Source: an uncultured Johnsonella sp.
GTDB taxonomy: Bacteria; Bacillota; Clostridia; Lachnospirales; Lachnospiraceae
DNA: 7,589 bases
Direction: 5' to 3'
NCBI GenBank assembly: GCA_900766185.1
Contig: CAAFUL010000127.1
Span: 1-7,589 of the forward strand
Shown: one piece after another, positions 1-5,766 of the stretch
Position numbering within the stretch: the stretch's first letter is position 1
Layout: the number at the start of each line of letters is the position of its first letter
Translations under genes and position numbers: made by a program
The notes under the pieces: generated by a model
Told to the model about the DNA's origin: nothing
The model's input: only the letters and a program-made list of their open reading frames with translations
The model's database searches: none

Positions 1-60
1 AAAAATGCCAAGAAGTTTAGGCAAGGTAAAGAGTATGGATCAGCAAGATGGGTTGCATAA
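1..60 (+). pseudogene. virD4: VirD4/TraG-type conjugative coupling protein, 5'-side fragment (interrupted gene)
   Basis: Frame 1 is open from the window edge and reads KNAKKFRQGKEYGSARW, then VA and a TAA at 58-60. From memory, this is the segment just after the N-terminal membrane helices of Firmicutes VirD4/TraG (type IV coupling protein) ATPases, where EYGSARWG is a conserved signature. The coupling protein is a membrane-anchored hexameric ATPase that passes the relaxase-DNA complex to the type IV secretion channel. Homology stops after the TGG codon at 49-51; GTT GCA TAA comes from the inserted element and supplies an early stop. The matching remainder of the gene starts at 6969-6972 in a compatible frame. 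The true start lies outside the window. The product of this half would be a membrane stub without the ATPase domain. Confidence 0.85.
49..52 (+). other. attL crossover core (TGGG)
   Basis: Left junction between virD4 (GCAAGATGG) and the element (GTTGCATAA). The same four bases occur at the right junction, as expected for serine-integrase recombination, which leaves a short shared core and no target duplication beyond it. The exact crossover dinucleotide within TGGG cannot be fixed from the sequence alone. Confidence 0.75.
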
Positions 61-61
61 T
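56..61 (+). promoter_or_regulatory. -10 half (CATAAT) of a circle-junction promoter for the recombinase
   Basis: CATAAT (5 of 6 to TATAAT) lies 50 bp before the recombinase start. In the integrated state the bases 17 bp upstream (GTATGG at 33-38) are virD4 coding sequence and do not resemble a -35. When the element ends are joined, the right-end TTGACA (6953-6958) falls exactly 17 bp upstream (10 right-end bases, TGGG, then 3 left-end bases). Tn4451 and Tn4453 are known to make such a joint promoter for tnpX. Confidence 0.65.
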
Positions 62-111
62 ATTAACTGAACAGGAGTGGTATATAGACACGAGAAAAGG
101 AGGATAATGCT

Positions 112-1950
112 ATGATAGAATATCACAATAAAATCACAGCACTATACTCCCGCCTTTCAGTTGGCGATGAAGATAGAGACGGTGGCGAGAGTAATAGTAT
201 TGTAAATCAAAAAGCCTTTTTAGAAAGGTATGCAAGAGAAAAAAAGCTGATAAACATTCGCCACTATATCGACGATGACGAAAGCGGTAGGTTCTTTGAC
301 CGTTCAGCCTATACACAGATGATAAGCGATGTAGAGCAAGGCAAAATAGGAATTGTCATCATGAAAGATATGACAAGATGGGGAAGAGATTATCTCCAAG
401 TAGGAAATGCGATGGAGATATTTAGAAGAAACAATGTACGCTTTATCGCTATCAATAACGGAATAGACAGCATTGACCAAAACACATTGGAATTTGCTCC
501 CTTTATCAACATCATGTCAGAGTGGTATGCAAGAGACATCAGCAAGAAAGTAAAGACAGGAATTAAGACAAAAGGAGCAAACGGAAAGCCTGTCGCAACA
601 GAAGCCCCATACGGCTATATAAAAGACCTTAAGAACAAAGATTATTGGATAGTCGATAAAGAAGCTGCCGAAGTTGTAAAACTCATTTTTAGGCTATTTA
701 TGGAGGGAAAAAACAGAAATCAGATAGCTGTTTATCTGAAAGAAAAAGAAATACTAACCCCAACCTTTTATATGAAACAGCAAGACAGAGGAACAGCCAA
801 AAGCAGACCCCTAAACGAAGAAAACAGATATAACTGGAACAAAGCAACCATAACACGCATACTGAAAAGACAAGAGTATTGTGGCGATGTAGTCAACTTC
901 AAGACCGAAAAGCATTATAGGGATAAAAGAAACCATTATGTAGATAAAAGCAAATGGCAAATAACAGAAAATGTGCATGAGCCGATAATAGATAGAACTA
1001 CCTTTGAAAATGTAGAGCGTATGTTAAAAAATGCACCTGTAAAAAGACCAAATGGAGATGGAGAAATTCACGCACTTTCAGGCTTGATGTACTGTAAAGA
1101 TTGCGGAACAAAAATGCACATTCGCACCATACACAAAAACAAAAAAGTACAGCATGTAACCTATTGCAGTGAATATGCCAAAGGAAAAGCAAAGCACCCA
1201 AAATGCAATTCTCCACATCGTATTGATGTCGATGAAGTTATGGAAAATATTGCAGAAGTCTTACGAAAGATAGCACAATATTCCTTAGAAAATAAAGCAG
1301 AGTTTGAAAAACTTGTAAAAGAGAGTCTGTATAAAGAGCAGACGGAAGAAGTCAAGAAAAATCAAAAGCGTATGCCCCAAATCACAGACCGAATGGAACA
1401 GATAGAAAGAGTGATGAATAAGCTCTATGAAGATAATGCACTTGGAAATATGGATACAGAACGCTATGAGCAGTTATCAAGAAAGTATGCAGAAGAATAC
1501 TACACCTTAAAAGCAGAAAAAGAAGAAATCAAAGAACGCTTATCCGAATGCGAAAATGCAAATCAAAGGGCAAAGAAATTTATCAGACTGGCAGAAAGCT
1601 ATTCAAACTTTGAAGAACTTACCCCAACTATTATCAATGAGTTTATCAGTAAAATTGTTGTGCATGAAAGAGATGTAAAAAGAGCAAAATATGTTGTTCA
1701 GCGAATAGAGGTTTATTTTAACTATATCGGAAAATTTGAAAATGAACTTACAAAACAGATAGAGCCGACAAAAGAAGAAATGCTACAAATGAGGGAAGAA
1801 ATAGAAGAAGCAAAGAGAGAAAAATCACGAGCTTATCATAGGGCATATTCTAAAGAGTATCGAGCCAAAAACATCGAAAAATGTCGAGAGTATGAGAAAT
1901 TAAAAGCAAGAGAATATCGAGCAAAAAAGAAATTACAGGCAACAACTTAA
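112..1950 (+). CDS. Large serine recombinase (TnpX/TndX type) of the element
   Basis: Site-specific recombinase of 612 aa that would excise and integrate the element through a covalent Ser-DNA intermediate. The N-terminal resolvase domain (about residues 8-150) has YSRLS with the predicted nucleophile Ser16 and Arg14, and the catalytic-arginine segment MTRWGRD (Arg89, Arg92). A recombinase domain follows (about 165-310, starting APYGYIKD). The zinc ribbon has Cys328/Cys331 (YCKDC) paired with Cys352 and Cys365. A long charged coiled coil spans about 400-490, then a DUF4368-like C-terminal segment (about 500-570). The tail is basic, with repeated EYRAK/AYSKEYRAK units. Length is normal for the TndX/TnpX group. 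The ATG has a strong AAAAGGAGG (95-103), 8 bp upstream. It lies 60 bp from the left end, the usual position. Integrated, it has no evident promoter of its own and may rely on virD4 read-through; the circle supplies one. No catalytic residue appears to be lost. Confidence 0.96.
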   Translation: MIEYHNKITALYSRLSVGDEDRDGGESNSIVNQKAFLERYAREKKLINIRHYIDDDESGRFFDRSAYTQMISDVEQGKIGIVIMKDMTRWGRDYLQVGNAMEIFRRNNVRFIAINNGIDSIDQNTLEFAPFINIMSEWYARDISKKVKTGIKTKGANGKPVATEAPYGYIKDLKNKDYWIVDKEAAEVVKLIFRLFMEGKNRNQIAVYLKEKEILTPTFYMKQQDRGTAKSRPLNEENRYNWNKATITRILKRQEYCGDVVNFKTEKHYRDKRNHYVDKSKWQITENVHEPIIDRTTFENVERMLKNAPVKRPNGDGEIHALSGLMYCKDCGTKMHIRTIHKNKKVQHVTYCSEYAKGKAKHPKCNSPHRIDVDEVMENIAEVLRKIAQYSLENKAEFEKLVKESLYKEQTEEVKKNQKRMPQITDRMEQIERVMNKLYEDNALGNMDTERYEQLSRKYAEEYYTLKAEKEEIKERLSECENANQRAKKFIRLAESYSNFEELTPTIINEFISKIVVHERDVKRAKYVVQRIEVYFNYIGKFENELTKQIEPTKEEMLQMREEIEEAKREKSRAYHRAYSKEYRAKNIEKCREYEKLKAREYRAKKKLQATT

Positions 1951-1976
1951 AACTAAATATCAACCAATCGCAAAAG

Positions 1977-2006
1977 AGGTTTCCTAATTACAGGAAATCT
2001 TTTTTT
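1977..2006 (+). terminator. Rho-independent terminator after the recombinase
   Basis: AGGTTTCCT and AGGAAATCT (1977-1985 / 1992-2000) form a 9-bp stem with one G-U pair around a 6-nt loop, followed by a T run to 2006. It lies 26 bp after the recombinase stop and just before the TnpW-like gene, so it should insulate recombinase transcription from the rest of the element or reduce it. Confidence 0.8.
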
Positions 2007-2030
2007 GTGCAAGTCGAAAGGAGGAACTAA

Positions 2031-2222
2031 ATGGCAGAAAATGAGAAAACAGATATTAAAGAAATACAGGCAGAACAACAAGCACTCCACCCAAAGCCTG
2101 ACGGTATTCTAACAAAAAAGATAAATGGAAAGACCTTTGTAACAGAGATATATTTTGATAAAAAGAGTAAAGAGACATTTCAAGATAAGCTGTTCAAAGT
2201 AATATATTCAAAGGGCAAATAG
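2031..2222 (+). CDS. tnpW: TnpW-like small transposon-encoded protein
   Basis: A 63-aa protein. After a polar N-terminal stretch (1-24), residues 27-59 read as a small conserved unit: ILTKKINGKTFVTEIYF, then KSKETFQDKLFKVI. This agrees with the TnpW family pattern (IGKTTY.V...F......ET..DK) as I remember it. TnpW-type proteins are encoded next to TnpX-type serine recombinases in Tn4451-like elements. Their biochemical role is not established; a recombination-directionality or DNA-binding accessory role would be a guess. The ATG has AAAGGAGG at 2017-2024, 6 bp upstream. It directly follows the recombinase and its terminator, and cargo block A begins after its stop. No membrane segment or signal peptide is visible. 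Confidence 0.75.
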   Translation: MAENEKTDIKEIQAEQQALHPKPDGILTKKINGKTFVTEIYFDKKSKETFQDKLFKVIYSKGK

Positions 2223-2245
2223 TAGTGAGTAGGGAAATCTGGCAG

Positions 2246-2274
2246 TAGAAAAAATGCCTAAAAAATGCTATAAT
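2246..2274 (+). promoter_or_regulatory. Extended -10 promoter for cargo block A
   Basis: TGCTATAAT (2266-2274) is a perfect extended -10. A weak -35 (TAGAAA, 2246-2251) sits 17 bp upstream. It lies 45 bp before the VOC gene start and after the TnpW-like gene, so cargo block A has its own transcription start, independent of the mobility genes. Confidence 0.7.
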
Positions 2275-2318
2275 ATCAATAACTATTAAGAGAGAAATAA
2301 CGAATTAAGGAGGTAACA

Positions 2319-2747
2319 ATGAACAAAATTACTTGTATTTGTTTAGGTGTTAAAGATATGGAAAAGTCAATCAAGTTTTATAGAGATGGTTTAGGATATA
2401 AGACTGATTGCAAAGAAAATAATCCGGCGGTATGTTTTTTTGATACTCCGGGAACAAAGTTCGAACTATTTCCTTTGGAACAATTAGCAAAAGACATTGA
2501 TGAAAATAATCCGCCAAAAGGAAATGGATTTTTCGGAATTACATTAGCTTACAATGTTGAACATAAAGAAGATGTTAATAGTGTAATTGACTTAGTACGC
2601 AATATTGGTGGAACCATTGTAAAAGAACCGCAAGATACTTTTTGGGGTGGATATCACGCATATTTTTCGGATTTAGATGGATATTATTGGGAAGTTGCAT
2701 GGGGTCCAAATTTCAAGTTTGATGAAAATGGACTATTGAAATTTTAG
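2319..2747 (+). CDS. VOC-family (glyoxalase/bleomycin-resistance fold) protein
   Basis: A 142-aa cytoplasmic protein of the vicinal-oxygen-chelate superfamily. Two beta-alpha-beta-beta-beta modules are visible: residues 3-52 (LGVKDMEKSIKFYRDGLGY ... KFELFP) and about 72-128, ending in the family hallmark SDLDGYYWEVAWGP (117-130). Possible metal ligands are Glu49, His113 and Glu125. The usual first ligand near the start of strand 1 is not obvious (Ile-Cys-Leu at 7-9 region), so metal-dependent activity is uncertain. Family members act as glyoxalases, dioxygenases, fosfomycin or bleomycin resistance proteins; nothing here picks a substrate. Strong RBS AAGGAGGT (2307-2314) and an extended -10 promoter precede it. 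A TfoX-like gene follows 20 bp later, so the two were probably co-transcribed. Confidence 0.9.
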   Translation: MNKITCICLGVKDMEKSIKFYRDGLGYKTDCKENNPAVCFFDTPGTKFELFPLEQLAKDIDENNPPKGNGFFGITLAYNVEHKEDVNSVIDLVRNIGGTIVKEPQDTFWGGYHAYFSDLDGYYWEVAWGPNFKFDENGLLKF

Positions 2748-2767
2748 TAATTAAGGGAGATAGAAAA

Positions 2768-3087
2768 ATGGCTTCAAGTAAAAATATTTAGATTTCATTT
2801 TAGAACAACTATCCGAGTTGGAAGAAATAACATATAGATTAATGATGGGCGAATATATTGTTTATTATCGCGGAAAAATTGTTGGTGGAATTTATGATGA
2901 TAGGTTTTTAGTGAAGCCTGTTAAATCTGCAATAGCATATATGCCAAATGCAAAGTATGAGTTACCATATGATGGAGCAAAGGAAATGCTATTGGTAGAT
3001 GATGTTGACAACAAAGAATATTTAACAGGGTTATTCAATTCTATGTATAAAGAATTACCGGCACTAAAAAGAAAAAATGAACGGTAA
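2768..3087 (+). pseudogene. TfoX/Sxy N-terminal-domain protein, frameshifted near its start
   Basis: The reading frame 2785-3087 encodes YLDFILEQLSELEEITYRLMMGEY..., continuing through GGIYDDRFLVKPVKSAIAYMP to ELPALKRKNER. This matches stand-alone TfoX_N proteins of Firmicutes, usually just over 100 aa. The expected start is the ATG at 2768 (MASSK), which has AAGGGAG (2753-2759) upstream, but that frame stops at TAG 2789-2791. Loss of one base in the A run at 2780-2784 explains it: one added base gives MASSKxYLDFILEQL and a protein of about 106 aa. Translation from the TTG at 2818 would give 89 aa, but no RBS precedes it and it would miss the first helix. Family function outside competence regulation in Gammaproteobacteria is unclear. 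A sequencing error in the homopolymer is the main alternative. Confidence 0.85.
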
Positions 3088-3097
3088 ATCAAAGCGG

Positions 3098-3103
3098 TAT
3101 AAT
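3098..3103 (+). promoter_or_regulatory. Possible -10 box (TATAAT) upstream of the EXLDI gene
   Basis: A perfect TATAAT lies 40 bp before the EXLDI-family start, in the gap after the TfoX-like gene. I see no convincing -35 at the right distance and no TGn extension, so this is a weak prediction; the gene may also be read from the block A promoter. Confidence 0.4.
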
Positions 3104-3142
3104 ATTTTTCTGTATAGGCAACAAGTTTAAGGAGGAAAGATT

Positions 3143-3514
3143 ATGGATTATAAAGAAATAAAGCTTAATGTTTCAAATAATAAAATTAAAGAATATAAGC
3201 AATTTGAGGGCTTAAAATTATATTCTGATATTTTTAAATCTGAAGATGAAAAGGTATTGATTAACAAAAGAATATATGTTACAAAAAAACAGAATTATGT
3301 TTATTACGAAAGAACAGATGTAAATTGGAATTATTGGTCAAGCGAAAGAAATTATAATTCAACATTTAATCCGGAGAATGATAGTAAACACAACATTATA
3401 TTTGAAGTTTCATCAGAATTAAGCGATTTTATTAAATATTTGGGAGAAGAAATAATTCGGAAGATTGAATTGAAACAGCACAATGGAGAAATTGTTGAGA
3501 TATTAGATATTTGA
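3143..3514 (+). CDS. EXLDI-family small protein
   Basis: A 123-aa soluble protein ending in GEIVEILDI, the C-terminal E-x-L-D-I signature that names the EXLDI protein family; length is close to the family norm. Residues 40-60 hold a beta-rich stretch (INKRIYVTKKQNYVYYERTD). Residues 88-105 (FEVSSELSDFIKYLGEEI) look like a beta strand followed by an amphipathic helix. There is no signal peptide, membrane helix or catalytic motif. The function of the family is unknown to me and I assign none. The start has a good AAGGAGG (3129-3135), 7 bp upstream. It is the last gene of cargo block A and is followed about 100 bp later by a strong terminator. It is rich in Asn, Lys, Tyr and Ile, typical of very low-GC hosts. 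Confidence 0.75.
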   Translation: MDYKEIKLNVSNNKIKEYKQFEGLKLYSDIFKSEDEKVLINKRIYVTKKQNYVYYERTDVNWNYWSSERNYNSTFNPENDSKHNIIFEVSSELSDFIKYLGEEIIRKIELKQHNGEIVEILDI

Positions 3515-3616
3515 TTGTGTTATGAAGAATGAAGCATTGACTGAAAATATAATATCTACTCAAGCACGTAAAATTTCTATTTTTAGTAATATCAATTAAA
3601 TAAAAAATAGTATAAA

Positions 3617-3649
3617 AACAGTAAATCAAAAAAGGTTTACTGTTTTTTT
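3617..3649 (+). terminator. Rho-independent terminator closing cargo block A (copy 1 of a 31-nt repeat)
   Basis: AACAGTAAA / TTTACTGTT form a 9-bp stem around a 10-nt loop, followed by T7. The A run before the stem would also let it work weakly in reverse. The 31 nt at 3617-3647 are identical to 6865-6895, the terminator that closes cargo block B. Confidence 0.85.
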
Positions 3650-3683
3650 ATTTGCTAAAAATAGAAAGAGAGGAAACGAGAAA

Positions 3684-4001
3684 ATGAAAAACATTGAAGA
3701 AAAAATCTTAATGGCAGATGAAGAAATCAAGCAGTTACAAAATAAAAGAAAAAAACTCATCAGTCAACAGAAACAGGAAGAAAGAAAAAAGAGAGATAAA
3801 AGGATATATGAAAAAGGAGCAGTCTTTGAAAGTATATTTATAGAAAGTAAAAATCTAACCAAAGATGAATTTTATCAGTTGATTACATCTTTAATTCGTA
3901 AGGAAGAAGCAAATCTCAAAATACAAAAAATTATAGAAAGCAGAGAAGAAACAGAAGTAGAGAATGCAGAAAAAGAAGATGAAGAAACGGACATCGAATA
4001 A
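3684..4001 (+). CDS. DUF3847-family mobilization-associated protein
   Basis: A 105-aa, highly charged protein. Residues 1-45 are a predicted coiled coil (MKNIEEKILMADEEIKQLQN, then a Lys/Arg-rich QEERKKRDKR). The family-like core RIYEKGAVFESIF is at 40-52, a helix TKDEFYQLITSLI at 59-71, and an acidic tail (89-105). This architecture matches DUF3847 proteins, encoded directly upstream of MobA/MobL relaxases in Firmicutes elements. Its place beside the predicted oriT suggests a relaxosome accessory role comparable to MobC-type proteins, but that is inference from context. The start has AAGAGAGG (3666-3673), 10 bp upstream. Only 34 bp separate it from the block A terminator and no clear promoter is visible there, so it may depend on read-through. 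Confidence 0.75.
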   Translation: MKNIEEKILMADEEIKQLQNKRKKLISQQKQEERKKRDKRIYEKGAVFESIFIESKNLTKDEFYQLITSLIRKEEANLKIQKIIESREETEVENAEKEDEETDIE

Positions 4002-4005
4002 TAGT

Positions 4006-4051
4006 CCCTTGTTTACAAGGGCGCACATATACACCTTAACAGGTGTGTGCG
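4006..4051 (-). other. Predicted oriT with MOBQ (RSF1010-like) nic site on the minus strand
   Basis: On the minus strand the order is: inverted repeat CACCT-GTTA-AGGTG (4045 to 4032), then TATATGTGCG, then CCCTTGT. The last part closely resembles the RSF1010/R1162 nic region TAAGTGCG^CCCT, so nicking is predicted between 4022 and 4021 on the minus strand. As in R1162, an inverted repeat lies directly 5' of the nic segment. A second hairpin, CCCTTGT-TT-ACAAGGG (4006-4021), begins at the nic. CGCACA (4022-4027) can also pair with TGTGCG (4046-4051) around the CACCT stem, leaving a TATA bulge. The cognate MOBQ relaxase starts 194 bp downstream. This polarity sends the DUF3847 and recombinase end in first and the relaxase gene last. 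Confidence 0.75.
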
Positions 4052-4132
4052 TTCTCCGAAGGCTCTTAGCAGAGGGCATATCAGCTAACGCTGATACAGG
4101 GGAACTACATTCCCCTGCGGAAATAAATTTCC
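4052..4132 (+). other. Tandem short hairpins between oriT and relaxase
   Basis: Four further perfect inverted repeats follow the nic hairpin: CTCT-TAGC-AGAG (4063-4074), TATCAGC-TAAC-GCTGATA (4079-4096), CAGGGGAA-CTACA-TTCCCCTG (4097-4117) and GGAAAT-AA-ATTTCC (4119-4132). They contain no convincing gene. They may be further relaxosome binding sites, single-strand structures in transfer, or a structured leader RNA; the sequence does not decide between these. Confidence 0.6.
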
Positions 4133-4156
4133 TACCCCTTGTGTACTTCCCAAAAG

Positions 4157-4186
4157 AAATCGGATAAAAAGCTATCCGATTTTTTT
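4157..4186 (+). terminator. Rho-independent terminator or attenuator before the relaxase gene
   Basis: AAATCGGATA / TATCCGATTT (4157-4166 / 4173-4182) form a 10-bp stem with a 6-nt loop and a T run to 4186. It lies between the DUF3847 gene and oriT on one side and the relaxase on the other, 58 bp before the relaxase start. No clear promoter is seen in the 58 bp after it, so relaxase transcription may be controlled by read-through here. Confidence 0.8.
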
Positions 4187-4244
4187 AGGAAGTCTTTATC
4201 ATCGCCACCTTACCCACATCAAAAAAGAGAGGAGGTTTTTTCTT

Positions 4245-5705
4245 ATGGCGATATATCATCTTTGCATAAAGATTATTTCAAGAGGCAAAGGCAAAAGTGC
4301 AGTAGCAGCTTCTGCGTATCGAAGTGGCGAAAATATAAAAAACGAGTATGACGGCATAGTCCATGATTTTACAAGAAAAGGAGGAATTGCCCATACCGAA
4401 ATTCTATTACCCCAAAATGCACCACAGGAATTTTTAGATAGAGGAACATTGTGGAACAGCGTTGAGAAAGTAGAAAAGAGTAAAAACTCCCAACTTGCAA
4501 GAGAAATTGAAGTTGCCTTGCCTAAAGAATTAGACAGAGAAAAGCAAATAAATCTTGTTAGAGAATATGTAAAAGAAAATTTTGTAAAAGTAGGTATGTG
4601 TGCCGATATTGCCCTACATGATAAAAACGACGGAAACCCACATTGCCATATCCTATTAACCATGCGACCACTAAATGAAGATACAACATGGGGAGCAAAA
4701 TCAAAAAAGGAATATATCCTTGATGAAAACAGAGAAAAGATAAAACTCAAAAATGGCAATTACAAAACAAGAAAAATCAATACAACAGATTGGAACGAGC
4801 AAGACAAAGCAGAAGAATGGAGAAAAGCATGGGCAGACATTACAAACAAATATCTTGAAGAAAACAGTATACAGAACAAAGTGGATCATCGCTCTTATCT
4901 AAGGCAAGGAATAGAACAAATACCGACCATTCATTTAGGAGTATCAGCAACCCAAATGGAGAAGAAAGGCATAGCTACAGATAGAGGGAATATCAACCGA
5001 GAAATCAAACATCAAAATGCAATTTTAAGAGAAATCTCAAGAAGAATAAAAGCCTTGTTAAATTGGATAAGAGGAATAGGAAAAGAAGAAAAAGCAGAAA
5101 ACGAAAATACAAAGTCCACCCTCCCACCTAAAGAAAATCTGTTATCATTTTTTGAAAATCTTATACATAAAAACGCAGATAAGAATAATGCAGACTTAGA
5201 GAAATATATTCAGAGTTATCAATTACTCAAAGAAAAAAACATTACAAGTATCAATCAATTAAAAGAGAGCATCACCGATTTACGAGATAAGAACTACAAG
5301 ACCACAAGAGCCTTAAAAGATACCGAGAAAAAGATTGATGATAGAATACAACTCATAGACCAATCAGAAAAATATTTGAAGAATAAAGACACCTACAAAG
5401 TCTATGCAAAATTAAAGAAAAGTAAACAGGAAGATTTTTATAACGAGCATACGGCTGAGCTTATTTTATTTGAAAGTACTAAGAAATATTTGAAAGACCA
5501 TTTAGGAGAAAGTAAAACCTTAGCCATCAGTAAATGGAAAACAGAAGTTAGCACTTTGAAGAAAGAGAAAAAGAGCCTTTACAATCAAATATTAGAGATA
5601 AGAGAAGAAGTAGAACAAGCAGAAAAAGTTAAGGCCTGTATAGAGCAGTTACAGGAACAAAAAAGGCAACTATCACAGGTAAAGAGGAATGAGTTAGACC
5701 TATAA
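4245..5705 (+). CDS. MobA/MobL-family (MOBQ) relaxase
   Basis: DNA-nicking transesterase of 486 aa that would cut at oriT, bind the 5' end covalently and be exported with the strand. Motif I is GKGKSAVAASAYRSGE, with predicted catalytic Tyr25. Motif II includes REIEVALP (Glu87). The metal-binding histidine triad is H125, H133, H135 in ALHDKNDGNPHCHILLTMRP. The conserved VDHRSYLRQG block (213-222) and PTIHLG (227-232) complete the relaxase domain, about residues 1-260. The remainder (about 290-486) is lysine- and glutamate-rich coiled coil with no helicase or primase domain. The start is fixed by GAGAGGAGGT (4227-4236), 8 bp upstream, and the MAIYHL N terminus typical of the family. It has no coupling protein or secretion genes of its own, so transfer would need a helper ICE, plausibly the one it sits in. 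Confidence 0.95.
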   Translation: MAIYHLCIKIISRGKGKSAVAASAYRSGENIKNEYDGIVHDFTRKGGIAHTEILLPQNAPQEFLDRGTLWNSVEKVEKSKNSQLAREIEVALPKELDREKQINLVREYVKENFVKVGMCADIALHDKNDGNPHCHILLTMRPLNEDTTWGAKSKKEYILDENREKIKLKNGNYKTRKINTTDWNEQDKAEEWRKAWADITNKYLEENSIQNKVDHRSYLRQGIEQIPTIHLGVSATQMEKKGIATDRGNINREIKHQNAILREISRRIKALLNWIRGIGKEEKAENENTKSTLPPKENLLSFFENLIHKNADKNNADLEKYIQSYQLLKEKNITSINQLKESITDLRDKNYKTTRALKDTEKKIDDRIQLIDQSEKYLKNKDTYKVYAKLKKSKQEDFYNEHTAELILFESTKKYLKDHLGESKTLAISKWKTEVSTLKKEKKSLYNQILEIREEVEQAEKVKACIEQLQEQKRQLSQVKRNELDL

Positions 5706-5720
5706 AATCAATCGGAAAAA

Positions 5721-5729
5721 TGGTATAAT
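5721..5729 (+). promoter_or_regulatory. Extended -10 promoter for cargo block B
   Basis: TGGTATAAT is a perfect extended -10, 37 bp before the NTF2-like gene start and 15 bp after the relaxase stop. The -35 position (TATAAA, 5701-5706) is poor, which extended -10 promoters tolerate. Confidence 0.65.
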
Positions 5730-5766
5730 TATAAATAGTTATTTGATTTTGGAGGAGGTTAAATTT

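Noticed and set aside
2818..3087. Independent 89-aa gene starting at TTG 2818
   Set aside because: No ribosome-binding site, and family-like sequence continues upstream to about 2785; it is better read as the body of a frameshifted gene starting at 2768.
3522..3599. Small ORF (25 codons, MKNEALTENIIS...) after the EXLDI gene
   Set aside because: No Shine-Dalgarno, no recognised family; too short to support, though it could be the remnant of a lost gene.
3964..4351. Overlapping + strand ORFs across the oriT region and the relaxase start
   Set aside because: They run through inverted repeats and a terminator, lack ribosome-binding sites and have no protein-like pattern.
4256..4759. Long minus-strand ORF opposite the relaxase
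   Set aside because: A shadow of the strongly supported MOBQ relaxase; its Phe/Ser/Leu-rich sequence is the antisense of Lys/Glu-rich coding DNA.
5743..5766. TTG start giving a 24-bp longer NTF2-like protein
   Set aside because: The extension consists of the Shine-Dalgarno region itself; GGAGGAGG at 5751-5758 is correctly spaced for the ATG at 5767.
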